Shown here: one piece after another, positions 34,333 to 42,073 of the stretch | Numbering within the stretch: the stretch's first letter is position 1 | Layout: each line of letters starts with the position of its first letter | Assembly (NCBI GenBank): GCA_022710185.1 | Contig: JAKLHK010000025.1 | Span: 1 to 43,142 of the forward strand | DNA: 43,142 nt | DNA from: Bacteroidota bacterium | GTDB lineage: Bacteria > Bacteroidota > Bacteroidia > Bacteroidales > JAGNHN01 | Direction: 5' to 3' | Notes under the pieces: generated by a model | Told to the model about the DNA's origin: nothing | Databases searched by the model: none | Seen by the model: the letters and a program-made list of their open reading frames with translations, nothing else | Made by a program: the position numbers and the translations under genes

Positions 34333-35561
34333 TGAAAAAGGGCCGGGAAAGCACACCCCATATCGGGATCTTCGGGCGGCGCAACCAGGGGAAGAGTTCG
34401 CTCATCAACGCATTGGCCGGACAGGAGGTCGCCATTGTTTCGGAAACCCCCGGCACCACCACCGATCCGGTGCGCAAGTCAATGGAAATCCCGGGCATAG
34501 GACCGGTGGTCCTGGTGGATACCGCCGGCACCGATGATCAGGGCGAGCTGGGAAACAAACGGGTAGGGCGAAGCCTGGCTGTGATCCGGACGATCGACCT
34601 GGCCTTGCTGGTGATCAGCCGGGGGGAGATCGGGGCCGAAGAGCATTCCCTGATCAAAGCCTTTCTGGAACAGGATGTTCCTTTCCTTGTGGTCAACAAC
34701 AAGGCCGACCTGGATAGGCAAGAAGGATCCTCCGTTGTTCTCTCTGAAACCCGGAACGATATCCCCCTGATCCATTGCAGCGCCCTGACCGGGGAAGGCA
34801 TCCCTGTGCTGGTAGCACACATCCGTCAGGCCATGCCCGAGTCTGCCTGGAAGGCGGCCTCCCTCCTGGGCGACCTCATCCGTTATGGTGACCTCGTGCT
34901 GCTGATCACCCCGATCGACATTGAAGCCCCGGAAGGCCGGATGATCCTGCCCCAGGTGCAGGCCATTCGCGACATCCTCGACAACGACGCCGTGGCCGTG
35001 GTGGTGAAGGAACGGGAACTCGATATGTTGATGGAACGCCTGAGTCCGAAGCCAGCCCTGGCCATCACCGACAGCCAGGTGTTCCTCAAGGCCAGTGCTT
35101 CGGTACCGGCGGATATTCCCCTCACGAGCTTCAGCATTATGCTGGCCCGCTTCAAAGGCGATTTTGACAACTACCTGAAGGGAACCCCCAGGATCGATAC
35201 CCTGAAGGACAGCGACCGGGTGCTGATCCTGGAATCCTGTTCCCATCACGTGTCCTGCGACGATATCGGAAGAATGAAGATCCCCCGCTGGATGAGCAAC
35301 TTCACCGGCAAGAAACTGGAGTTTGATGTGGTGGCCGGCTTGTCGGAAATTCACAGGGATATCAGGGATTACGCCCTGGTGGTGCAATGCGGCGGATGCG
35401 TGATCACCCGCCGCCAGGTGATCAACCGCCTGAAACCTGCCGTGGATGCCGGCGTTCCCGTGACCAATTACGGCATGGCTATCGCCTGGATGCACGGGAT
35501 ATACCATCGGGCGGTAGCTCCATTCATGGGCGATAAACGGGGCAGTACAGACTACCTCTGA
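34332..35561 (+). CDS. hydF: [FeFe]-hydrogenase H-cluster maturation GTPase HydF
   Basis: 409 residues. The N-terminal Ras-like GTPase domain has a P-loop IFGRRNQGKSSLINAL (15-22), TPGTTTDPV, DTAGTDD and NKADL. A dimerisation region follows, and the C-terminal cluster domain has ESCSHH (Cys303, His305) and CGGC (Cys353, Cys356), the three cysteines that hold the [4Fe-4S] cluster in HydF. The residue before Cys353 is Gln, where many HydF proteins have His. HydF is the scaffold on which the diiron subcluster is finished before transfer to the hydrogenase. hydE, hydG and a hydrogenase gene are not in the window. It is coupled to aspA by a one-base overlap. Confidence 0.94.
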   Translation: MKKGRESTPHIGIFGRRNQGKSSLINALAGQEVAIVSETPGTTTDPVRKSMEIPGIGPVVLVDTAGTDDQGELGNKRVGRSLAVIRTIDLALLVISRGEIGAEEHSLIKAFLEQDVPFLVVNNKADLDRQEGSSVVLSETRNDIPLIHCSALTGEGIPVLVAHIRQAMPESAWKAASLLGDLIRYGDLVLLITPIDIEAPEGRMILPQVQAIRDILDNDAVAVVVKERELDMLMERLSPKPALAITDSQVFLKASASVPADIPLTSFSIMLARFKGDFDNYLKGTPRIDTLKDSDRVLILESCSHHVSCDDIGRMKIPRWMSNFTGKKLEFDVVAGLSEIHRDIRDYALVVQCGGCVITRRQVINRLKPAVDAGVPVTNYGMAIAWMHGIYHRAVAPFMGDKRGSTDYL

Positions 35562-35670
35562 CCCGTTCAGCAGAATTATTTACCCGCAGGATCACCGGAT
35601 GCATTGATTTGTTCCGTATCGTCGTATATTTATCTAATCATAGTCGATATTATTAAATAATCCATCGCTT

Positions 35671-36375
35671 ATGAATGTGATCGTCACCGGAGCCAGCCGG
35701 GGCATCGGGTACGAAGTGGTGCGCTGCTTCGCCCGCGTCCGCGAGAACAACATCCTGGCCATCTCCCGGAACAAGCAGGCGCTGAATGCGCTGAAAAAGG
35801 AGTGTCGGGATAGCCACTGCCCCGGCAAGGTGTACATCCTGCCGTATGACCTGGGCCGGCCGGATATGGATAAGGGCCTGATGCCATTGATCCAGGCCTA
35901 TTTCGGCCAGGTGGATATACTGATCAACAATGCCGGTGCCCTCGTGAACAAACCATTCCTGGAGCTCAGCGGGGAAGACTTTGAGACCCTTTTCCGCGTG
36001 AATGTGTTCAGCGCCTTCCGCCTGAGCCAGTTCGTGGTGCCCATCATGGGCAAGGGAGGGCACATCCTGAACATCAGCAGCATGGGCGGGTTCCAGGGCA
36101 GCGTAAAGTTCTCCGGGCTTTCGCTGTACTCCGCCAGTAAGGGCGCCCTGGCCATACTCACTGAGGCCATGGCGGCCGAGTTGGCCCCCCTGGGCATCTC
36201 GGTAAACTGCCTGGCCCTGGGATCCGTGCAAACCGAGATGCTCGCCGAAGCCTTCCCGGGCTATGAGGCCCCTGTCGATGCCCCGGCCATGGCTCGCTTT
36301 GTATGCAACTTCGCGGAGAATGGCCAGCGGTACATGAACGGTAAGATCCTGCCCGTGGCACTGAGCACGCCCTGA
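35671..36375 (+). CDS. SDR family NAD(P)-dependent oxidoreductase
   Basis: 234 residues. Rossmann-fold dinucleotide motif VTGASRGIGYE (about 5-15), LINNAGALVNKPF (about 88-100), NISSMGG and the catalytic YSASK (Tyr153, Lys157) define a classical short-chain dehydrogenase/reductase. The late PG-type segment (ALGSVQTEM) also fits. The substrate is not deducible; 3-oxoacyl-ACP reductase-like or sepiapterin-reductase-like roles are possible. It lies 109 bp after hydF. A possible promoter is TATATTTA at 35625-35632 with a TTG 18 bp upstream. Confidence 0.88.
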   Translation: MNVIVTGASRGIGYEVVRCFARVRENNILAISRNKQALNALKKECRDSHCPGKVYILPYDLGRPDMDKGLMPLIQAYFGQVDILINNAGALVNKPFLELSGEDFETLFRVNVFSAFRLSQFVVPIMGKGGHILNISSMGGFQGSVKFSGLSLYSASKGALAILTEAMAAELAPLGISVNCLALGSVQTEMLAEAFPGYEAPVDAPAMARFVCNFAENGQRYMNGKILPVALSTP

Positions 36376-36379
36376 AACG

Positions 36380-36387
36380 TATCTTTG
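36380..36387 (+). promoter_or_regulatory. -7 element of the rseC-like gene, very close to the start codon
   Basis: TATCTTTG (perfect TAnnTTTG) ends 7 bp before the ATG at 36395, so the transcript should be leaderless or nearly so. It lies 5 bp after the SDR stop codon. Confidence 0.5.
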
Positions 36388-36394
36388 TTCCCCG

Positions 36395-36814
36395 ATGGGC
36401 CGTAAGGAAAGTACCATAGAACACCCTGGCGTGGTGGCGGAGATCCGCGGAAATACCATAAGCGTACGCATCCTGTCCGTTTCCGCCTGTGCTTCCTGTC
36501 ATGCCAAGGGGGCTTGCCGGATGGCCGAGATGGAGGAAAAGCACATCGAGGTGGAACATCCTGATCCTCAGAGCCTCCATATCGGGCAAACGGTTACCCT
36601 GAGTATGGTGGAGCGCAGCGGCCACCGGGCAGTGATCCTGGCTTATGCGCTGCCGTTCGCCGCCATGCTGGCCACCCTGATCCTGGTGGGCACCGTCAGT
36701 GATCATCAGGCCCTGGCCGGGCTGGCCGCACTCGGCATTTTGGTTCCCTATTACCTTATATTATATCTCTTCCGTCGCCGCCTGAGCCGGTACAGTACGT
36801 TCCGCATAATTTAA
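36395..36814 (+). CDS. RseC/MucC family protein (SoxR-reducing system component)
   Basis: 139 residues. The N-terminal soluble part carries the family's cysteine motif CASCHAKGAC (Cys32, Cys35, Cys41), preceded by HPGVVAEIRGNTISVRI. Two transmembrane helices follow (about 78-97 and 103-124), then a basic tail. In E. coli RseC acts with the Rsx (Rnf-type) complex in reducing SoxR. Here it sits directly upstream of the rnf operon, as in many Bacteroidota, so it is probably an assembly or electron-transfer partner of Rnf. It may be transcribed from its own promoter or with rnf. Confidence 0.85.
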   Translation: MGRKESTIEHPGVVAEIRGNTISVRILSVSACASCHAKGACRMAEMEEKHIEVEHPDPQSLHIGQTVTLSMVERSGHRAVILAYALPFAAMLATLILVGTVSDHQALAGLAALGILVPYYLILYLFRRRLSRYSTFRII

Positions 36815-36959
36815 AGCCAGTCTAAACATTCGCTCCCCCCTTTCCTTGTTTTCTGATTATGAAGGGAAAACATATTAAGGAAGGGATATATATGTCAGAT
36901 AGTCAGAGGGTAAGGGCGGGTAGGCCGTCACATTCCCGCAGAGGGCGATGCAGAATTTC

Positions 36960-36967
36960 TACCTTTG
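36960..36967 (+). promoter_or_regulatory. -7 element upstream of the rnf operon
   Basis: TACCTTTG (perfect TAnnTTTG) lies 53 bp before the GTG start of rnfB. The leader then contains a small hairpin, CCGATT (36972-36977) with AATCGG (36987-36992). Confidence 0.5.
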
Positions 36968-37020
36968 TGTGCCGATTAACAATGTGAATCGGAGAACAGT
37001 AATCCTCAAGGAACTGAACC

Positions 37021-37893
37021 GTGGACCAAACCGTATTATTCGCCCTATTGTCGCTGGGAACGCTGGGAACGGGATCCGCTGTGATCCTGTATTTTGTGGC
37101 GCAACGCTTCAAGGTGATCGAGGATCCGCGCATCGACGTGGTGAACGAGCTGCTGCCTGCTGCCAATTGCGGGGGCTGTGGCTATGCCGGCTGCCGTAAT
37201 TTCGCGGAAGCCATCGTTAAGAATGAAAGCCTGGAAGGCCTGAACTGCCCGGTGGGTGGCAACGAGGTGATGCAACGCATCGCGGCGGCCCTGGGACTGG
37301 AAGCCGAGATGGCCGATCCCCTGATCGCGGTGGTTCGCTGCTCCGGGAGCCACGAACATGCCCCTCAGAAAGTAAAATATGAAGGGGCATCCTCCTGCGC
37401 CTTCGCCCACAACCTGTATGCAGGCGAGAGCGGCTGCCCCTTCGGCTGCCTGGGCCTGGGCGACTGTGTGGTATCCTGCGATTTCGATGCCATATACATT
37501 GACGGGTCCACCGGGCTCCCGGTAGTCGATATCCGCTGCGTGGCCTGCGGGGCCTGCGTCAAGGCCTGTCCGCGGGGCATCATCGAACTGAGGCCCAAAG
37601 GCAAGAAGGACCGCCGGATCTATGTGTCCTGCGTCAACGAGGAGAAAGGCGGCCCCGCCCGCAAGAACTGCGCCGTAGCCTGCATCGGCTGCGGGAAATG
37701 CGTGAAGGTATGTGCCTTCGATGCCATACGCCTCGAGAACAACCTGGCCTGGATCGACCCGAAAAAGTGCACCCTTTGCCGCAAATGTGTGGCCGAGTGC
37801 CCCACCGATGCCATCCACGAGTTGAACTTCCCCCCGCGTAAGCCCAGGGGGGAGGAAGCCGCCGCACCCGAGACCCAGACCCAACTCAGCTGA
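37021..37893 (+). CDS. rnfB: Rnf complex subunit RnfB (ferredoxin-type iron-sulfur protein)
   Basis: 290 residues from a GTG start (GTG GAC CAA ACC), the only in-frame start that keeps the N-terminal membrane anchor (VLFALLSLGTLGTGSAVILYF). Then comes the four-Cys NCGGCGYAGC cluster motif (about 49-60, completed by NCPVGG), and a ferredoxin-like region with CxxCxxCxxxCP sets: GCPFGCLGLGDC, CVACGACVKACP, CIGCGKCVKVC and CTLCRKCVAECP. It receives electrons from reduced ferredoxin at the cytoplasmic face and passes them on towards RnfC and the membrane subunits. First gene of rnfBCDGEA. Confidence 0.95.
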   Translation: MDQTVLFALLSLGTLGTGSAVILYFVAQRFKVIEDPRIDVVNELLPAANCGGCGYAGCRNFAEAIVKNESLEGLNCPVGGNEVMQRIAAALGLEAEMADPLIAVVRCSGSHEHAPQKVKYEGASSCAFAHNLYAGESGCPFGCLGLGDCVVSCDFDAIYIDGSTGLPVVDIRCVACGACVKACPRGIIELRPKGKKDRRIYVSCVNEEKGGPARKNCAVACIGCGKCVKVCAFDAIRLENNLAWIDPKKCTLCRKCVAECPTDAIHELNFPPRKPRGEEAAAPETQTQLS

Positions 37894-37921
37894 TCATCCT
37901 TAACTATTTAATTCCCTTGCC

Positions 37922-39250
37922 TTGAAAACGTTTCCAATGGGTGGGGTCCATCCCCCGGAACAAAAGCTCACCGCGGGCAAAGCCATTGAGGTGCTGCCTG
38001 TACCTTCTGTGCTCAGCATCCCTCTGGGCCAGGCGCTGGGGGCCCCCTCCAGGGCCGTGGTGGCCAAAGGCGATGCGGTGAAGGCCGGACAACTCATTGC
38101 CCGTGGCGAAGCCTTCATCTCGGCCAATATCCATTCCCCGGTATCGGGCAAAGTGCTGAAAGTCGATGAGGTCATCGATACCAGCGGCTACCGCAAGCCA
38201 GCCATCAGCATCCAGACCGAAGGCGACGAATGGATGGATGGGATCGACCGCAGCCCGGAGCTGGTGCGGGAGTGCCTCTTGAACCAGGAAGCCATCGTGG
38301 CCCGGATCAAGGAGATGGGCATCGTGGGCCTGGGAGGGGCCACCTTCCCCTCCCATGTAAAGCTCATGGTCCCTGGCGGAAAAAAGGTGGACACCCTGAT
38401 CATCAATGGGGTGGAGTGTGAACCCTATCTTACCTCGGACCACCGGCTGATGCTGGAACGAACGGAAGAGGTGCTCATCGGCACTACCATCCTGATGAAG
38501 GGACTGGGGGTGAGTAAGGCCCTCATTGGCATCGAAGGCAATAAGCCTGACGCCCTGGAAGCTTTGGGCAGGCTGGCCGGAGCCTACCCCGGGATCAGCG
38601 TGCATGCCCTGAAGGTCAAGTACCCCCAGGGAGGTGAAAAGCAGCTCATCAGGGCACTCACCGGGCGCGAAGTGCCCTCGGGCCGTCTGCCGCTCGAGGT
38701 GGGTTGCGTGGTGAATAATGTGGGTACCGCCTTTGCCGTGTACGAAGCGGTGCAGAAGAACAAACCCCTGGTAGAGCGTGTGGTGACGGTCACAGGCAAA
38801 TCCCTGACCCGGCCGGGCAATTTCCTGGTGCGCATAGGCACTCCGGTCTCGGCCCTCATCGAAGCCGCCGGCGGAGTACCGGAGAGTACCGGCAAGGTGA
38901 TCAACGGAGGTCCCATGATGGGCAAGGCACTGACCTCCCTGGATGTGCCTGTGGTCAAGGGTACCTCGGGCATCCTGCTGATGGATGACACATCATCCGC
39001 AAGGGTGGAGGTCGAGCCCTGTATCCGGTGTTCCCGTTGTGTTTCCGTCTGCCCTATGGGCCTGGAACCTTATCTGCTGGCCCTGCTCTCCGCCAACGAG
39101 GCCTGGGACCGGGTGGAGACCGGCCGTGCGATGGACTGCATCGAATGCGGGTCCTGTCAATATACTTGTCCTTCCGGACGACCCCTGCTCGATCACCTGC
39201 GCCTGGGCAAGGCCAGGGTAGGCCAGATCATCCGCAACCGAAGAAACTGA
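37922..39250 (+). CDS. rnfC: Rnf complex subunit RnfC (NADH-binding iron-sulfur flavoprotein)
   Basis: 442 residues. The start is taken as TTG at 37922, since KTFPMGGVHPPEQKL matches the family start (KTF-GGVHPPE). The first ATG, at 37937, would cut this. A biotin-carrier-like domain (HSPVSGKVLKV) is followed by the NADH/FMN-binding region GLGGATFPSHVKL and NGVECEPYLTSDHRLM, the SLBB-like segment, and two [4Fe-4S] motifs CIRCSRCVSVCP and CIECGSCQYTCP. It carries the NAD+/NADH site of the complex at the cytoplasmic side. The stop overlaps the ATG of rnfD (TGATG). Confidence 0.95.
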   Translation: MKTFPMGGVHPPEQKLTAGKAIEVLPVPSVLSIPLGQALGAPSRAVVAKGDAVKAGQLIARGEAFISANIHSPVSGKVLKVDEVIDTSGYRKPAISIQTEGDEWMDGIDRSPELVRECLLNQEAIVARIKEMGIVGLGGATFPSHVKLMVPGGKKVDTLIINGVECEPYLTSDHRLMLERTEEVLIGTTILMKGLGVSKALIGIEGNKPDALEALGRLAGAYPGISVHALKVKYPQGGEKQLIRALTGREVPSGRLPLEVGCVVNNVGTAFAVYEAVQKNKPLVERVVTVTGKSLTRPGNFLVRIGTPVSALIEAAGGVPESTGKVINGGPMMGKALTSLDVPVVKGTSGILLMDDTSSARVEVEPCIRCSRCVSVCPMGLEPYLLALLSANEAWDRVETGRAMDCIECGSCQYTCPSGRPLLDHLRLGKARVGQIIRNRRN

Positions 39251-40257
39251 TGACCATGAAACAATTAACCATATCAGGTTCACCCCATGTGCATGGACAG
39301 GACACCATCCGCGGGCTGATGTACGGCGTCGTCCTGGCCATGGTGCCAGCCATGCTGGTGTCCGTGTACTTCTTCGGTCTCGATGCCGTCCGGGTTATGC
39401 TGATCTCCGTCGGGGCCTGCCTGCTCTTCGAATTCCTGATCCAGAAGTACCTCCTGAAGGGCCCGGTGAGCATCACCGACGGCTCAGCCGTGATCACCGG
39501 GATACTGCTGTCCTTCAATGTGCCCAGCAACCTGCCCTGGGGCATCCTGCTCATCGGGGCCCTGGTAGCCATCGGCATCGGCAAGATGTCGTTTGGCGGC
39601 CTGGGACGCAACATCTTCAACCCCGCCCTGGTGGGTCGCGTATTCCTGCTTATCTCCTTTCCCGTGCAGATGACCACCTGGCCCATTCCTCGTCCCATCG
39701 TGGCAGAGGGGATCACCGATGCCATTACCGGGCCTACCCCCCTGGGCATCCTCAAGGAGGGGTTGCGCAAGGGGGAGAGCCTGCAGGACCTGAGCAGCCA
39801 GCTCCCTGATTACCTCACAACGCTTATGGGCAACCACGGGGGCTGCCTGGGGGAAGTGAGCGCCATCGCCCTGCTGATCGGCGCAGCCTATATGCTGGTC
39901 CGCCGCATCATCACCTGGCACATCCCGGCAGCCTATCTGGGCAGCGTGGTCCTGTTCTCGGGCATCTTCTGGCTCATCGATCCTACCTATTATGCCGATC
40001 CCCTCTTCCACCTGCTCACTGGCGGGATGATCCTGGGGATCTTCTTCATGGCCACGGACTATACCACCTCGCCCATGTCGCCCAGCGCCCAGCTGGTGTA
40101 TGGCGCAGGTGCAGGGATCATTACCATGATCATCCGCATCTGGGGCGCGTATCCCGAAGGGGTCTCCTTCGCCATCCTTATCATGAACGCAGTGGTACCC
40201 CTTCTCGACCGCGGGCTTAAACCGCGCAGGTTCGGGGAGGCCATCAAGGCCCAATAA
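39250..40257 (+). CDS. rnfD: Rnf complex membrane subunit RnfD
   Basis: 335 residues from the ATG at 39250 that overlaps the rnfC stop; a second ATG two codons on (39256, MKQLTISGSPHV) is also possible. The longer frame beginning at 39028 is only read-through inside rnfC. Many transmembrane helices, NPALVGRVFLLISFP, and the covalent-flavin motif DAITGPTPLG, where Thr163 is the expected FMN phosphoester site, identify RnfD. It passes electrons within the membrane and takes part in ion pumping (H+ or Na+, not decided here). Confidence 0.94.
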   Translation: MTMKQLTISGSPHVHGQDTIRGLMYGVVLAMVPAMLVSVYFFGLDAVRVMLISVGACLLFEFLIQKYLLKGPVSITDGSAVITGILLSFNVPSNLPWGILLIGALVAIGIGKMSFGGLGRNIFNPALVGRVFLLISFPVQMTTWPIPRPIVAEGITDAITGPTPLGILKEGLRKGESLQDLSSQLPDYLTTLMGNHGGCLGEVSAIALLIGAAYMLVRRIITWHIPAAYLGSVVLFSGIFWLIDPTYYADPLFHLLTGGMILGIFFMATDYTTSPMSPSAQLVYGAGAGIITMIIRIWGAYPEGVSFAILIMNAVVPLLDRGLKPRRFGEAIKAQ

Positions 40258-40266
40258 GCATCCGCC

Positions 40267-40848
40267 ATGGCAAAACGGGAATCGTCATTCAAGAACATGG
40301 TCATAACCCTGCTGTCGGTCACCGGCATTGCAGCGCTCAGTCTGGGCGGGGTATACAACCTGACCAGGGAGCCCATCGCTGAGGCACAGAAGGCCAAATT
40401 GCAGCAGGCCATCGGTGAAGTGCTCCCGCCCTTTAGCGAGCTGGAAGAACACGAAGCCATGCCGGCCGATGGACCGGATCCATTGGTGTTCTATGTGGCC
40501 CGCAATGCGGACAGTATCGTGGGTACGGCAGTAAGGACGTACACTGACAGGGGTTTCAGCGGGAGGTTCACCATCATGGTGGGTTTTCTCCCCGACGGCA
40601 CCATACACAACACCGCCGTGCTCGAACACAAGGAGACGCCGGGCTTGGGGGATAAGATGGATATCCGGAAAGCCCCCTGGAGTGAACAGTTCAGGGGAAA
40701 GAACCCGGCGGAGTATCGGTTGCAGGTGCGCAAGGATGGAGGGGATGTGGATGCCATTACTGCGGCCACCATCAGCTCCAGGGCCTTCTGCGATGCGGTG
40801 CAGCGGGCTTATGATACCCAACAGCAGAAAGGAGGGGAGAAACAATGA
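40267..40848 (+). CDS. rnfG: Rnf complex FMN-binding subunit RnfG
   Basis: 193 residues. One N-terminal transmembrane helix (VITLLSVTGIAALSLGGVYNL) and an FMN-binding domain outside the membrane: GFLPDGTIHNTAVLEHKETPG and the flavinylation motif DAITAATISSRAF with Thr168 as the likely attachment residue (family pattern S/T-G-A-T; here T-A-A-T). It carries electrons between RnfD and the other membrane subunits. It starts 9 bp after rnfD, and its last four bases overlap rnfE (ATGA). Confidence 0.93.
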   Translation: MAKRESSFKNMVITLLSVTGIAALSLGGVYNLTREPIAEAQKAKLQQAIGEVLPPFSELEEHEAMPADGPDPLVFYVARNADSIVGTAVRTYTDRGFSGRFTIMVGFLPDGTIHNTAVLEHKETPGLGDKMDIRKAPWSEQFRGKNPAEYRLQVRKDGGDVDAITAATISSRAFCDAVQRAYDTQQQKGGEKQ

Positions 40849-41417
40849 ACCAGCTTGGCAATTTTACCAAAGGCTTTCTCAAGGAAAACCCGGTATTCGT
40901 GATGTTGCTGGGGATGTGCCCCACCCTGGGGGTCAGTACCTCGGCCATCAACGGCATTGGCATGGGCCTGGCCACCACCTTCGTGCTGGTGGGCTCCAAT
41001 GTGGTGGTCTCGTTGATCAAGGACCTGATTCCCGATAAGGTGAGGATCCCTTCCTATATCGTGGTGATCGCATCTTTTGTTACCATCGTAGAGCTGGTAA
41101 TGCAGGGCTTCATGCCTGCCCTGTTCGCGCAGCTGGGGCTTTTTATCCCGCTCATCGTGGTCAACTGTATAGTGTTGGGCCGTGCCGAGGCCTTCGCCTC
41201 CAAGCAGAGCGTGGGATCCTCCGCCATCGATGGGCTGGGCATGGGGCTGGGGTTCGCCTTCGCCCTGGGCATCCTCGGTTCGGTCAGGGAAGTACTGGGA
41301 AGCCAGTCCCTCTTTGGCTTCAAGCTCCTGCCCGGCGATGGAATGCTGGTGTTTGTGCTCGCCCCGGGCGCCTTCATCGCCCTGGGCTACCTCATTGCCC
41401 TTATCCGCAAAGCCTGA
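40845..41417 (+). CDS. rnfE: Rnf complex membrane subunit RnfE
   Basis: 190 residues with about six transmembrane helices. Family motifs: FLKENPVFVMLLGMCPTLGVST and LFIPLIVVNCIVLGRAEAFA, with the half-membrane cysteines (Cys25, Cys108 by count, approximate) that hold the intramembrane iron-sulfur centre together with RnfA in the known structures. ATGA overlap with rnfG shows translational coupling. Confidence 0.94.
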   Translation: MNQLGNFTKGFLKENPVFVMLLGMCPTLGVSTSAINGIGMGLATTFVLVGSNVVVSLIKDLIPDKVRIPSYIVVIASFVTIVELVMQGFMPALFAQLGLFIPLIVVNCIVLGRAEAFASKQSVGSSAIDGLGMGLGFAFALGILGSVREVLGSQSLFGFKLLPGDGMLVFVLAPGAFIALGYLIALIRKA

Positions 41418-41443
41418 TCTCAGTTTAAGCATAACCGATCGTC

Positions 41444-42016
41444 ATGGAATACGTCATCATAATCATCGCTGCGGTCTTCGTCAATAACATCGTCCTGGCA
41501 CAATTCCTGGGTATATGCCCTTTCCTGGGGGTGTCGACCAAGGTAGGCACCGCCACCGGGATGAGCATGGCCGTGTTGTTTGTGATCACCCTGGCCACCA
41601 TAGTCACCTGGCTGGTTCAAACCTTGGTGCTGGACCCACTGGGACTGGGCTTTCTGCAGACCATCACCTTCATCCTGATCATTGCCGCACTGGTCCAGAT
41701 GGTGGAAATCATCCTGAAGAAAGTGAGTCCCTCGCTTTACCAGGCCCTGGGGATATTTCTTCCGCTGATTACCACCAATTGTGCTGTCCTTGGGGTAGCC
41801 ATCCTGGTGGTACAGAAGGATTACAACCTGCTGCAGGGGGTGGTGTTCGCCGTGGCCAATGCCCTGGGCTTCGGCCTCGCCTTACTGATCTTCTCCGGCA
41901 TTCGCGAGCACCTGGAACTGATGGATGTTCCGCGCAGGATGCGGGGTGTGCCCATTGCCCTGCTCACCGCCGGCATCCTTGCCCTGGCCTTCATGGGCTT
42001 CGCCGGACTGGTGTAG
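41444..42016 (+). CDS. rnfA: Rnf complex membrane subunit RnfA
   Basis: 190 residues with six transmembrane helices, homologous to RnfE in inverted topology. Motifs: VNNIVLAQFLGICPFLGVST and GIFLPLITTNCAVLGVAIL. Last gene of the rnfBCDGEA operon. The order B-C-D-G-E-A is the one common in Bacteroidota and Clostridia. It is followed by a heptamer-bearing hairpin at 42021-42053. Confidence 0.95.
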   Translation: MEYVIIIIAAVFVNNIVLAQFLGICPFLGVSTKVGTATGMSMAVLFVITLATIVTWLVQTLVLDPLGLGFLQTITFILIIAALVQMVEIILKKVSPSLYQALGIFLPLITTNCAVLGVAILVVQKDYNLLQGVVFAVANALGFGLALLIFSGIREHLELMDVPRRMRGVPIALLTAGILALAFMGFAGLV

Positions 42017-42020
42017 AGGG

Positions 42021-42053
42021 ACAAGCGATGTTCGATGTTCGATGTGCGCTTGT
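42021..42053. repeat. Hairpin after rnfA enclosing three heptamers
   Basis: Stem ACAAGCG (42021-42027) with CGCTTGT (42047-42053). The loop is GATGTTC, GATGTTC, GATGTGC in 7-bp phase (42027-42047). It may end the rnf transcript, but no T-tract follows on the plus strand. Confidence 0.6.
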
Positions 42054-42073
42054 TCACATGAGCGATATAATTA

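Noticed and set aside
34479..35507. Minus-strand open frame of 342 codons
   Set aside because: Antisense to hydF; only the plus strand shows the P-loop and cluster cysteines.
39028..39249. Extension of rnfD upstream to 39028
   Set aside because: This part overlaps the conserved iron-sulfur coding end of rnfC in another frame and has no RnfD homology.
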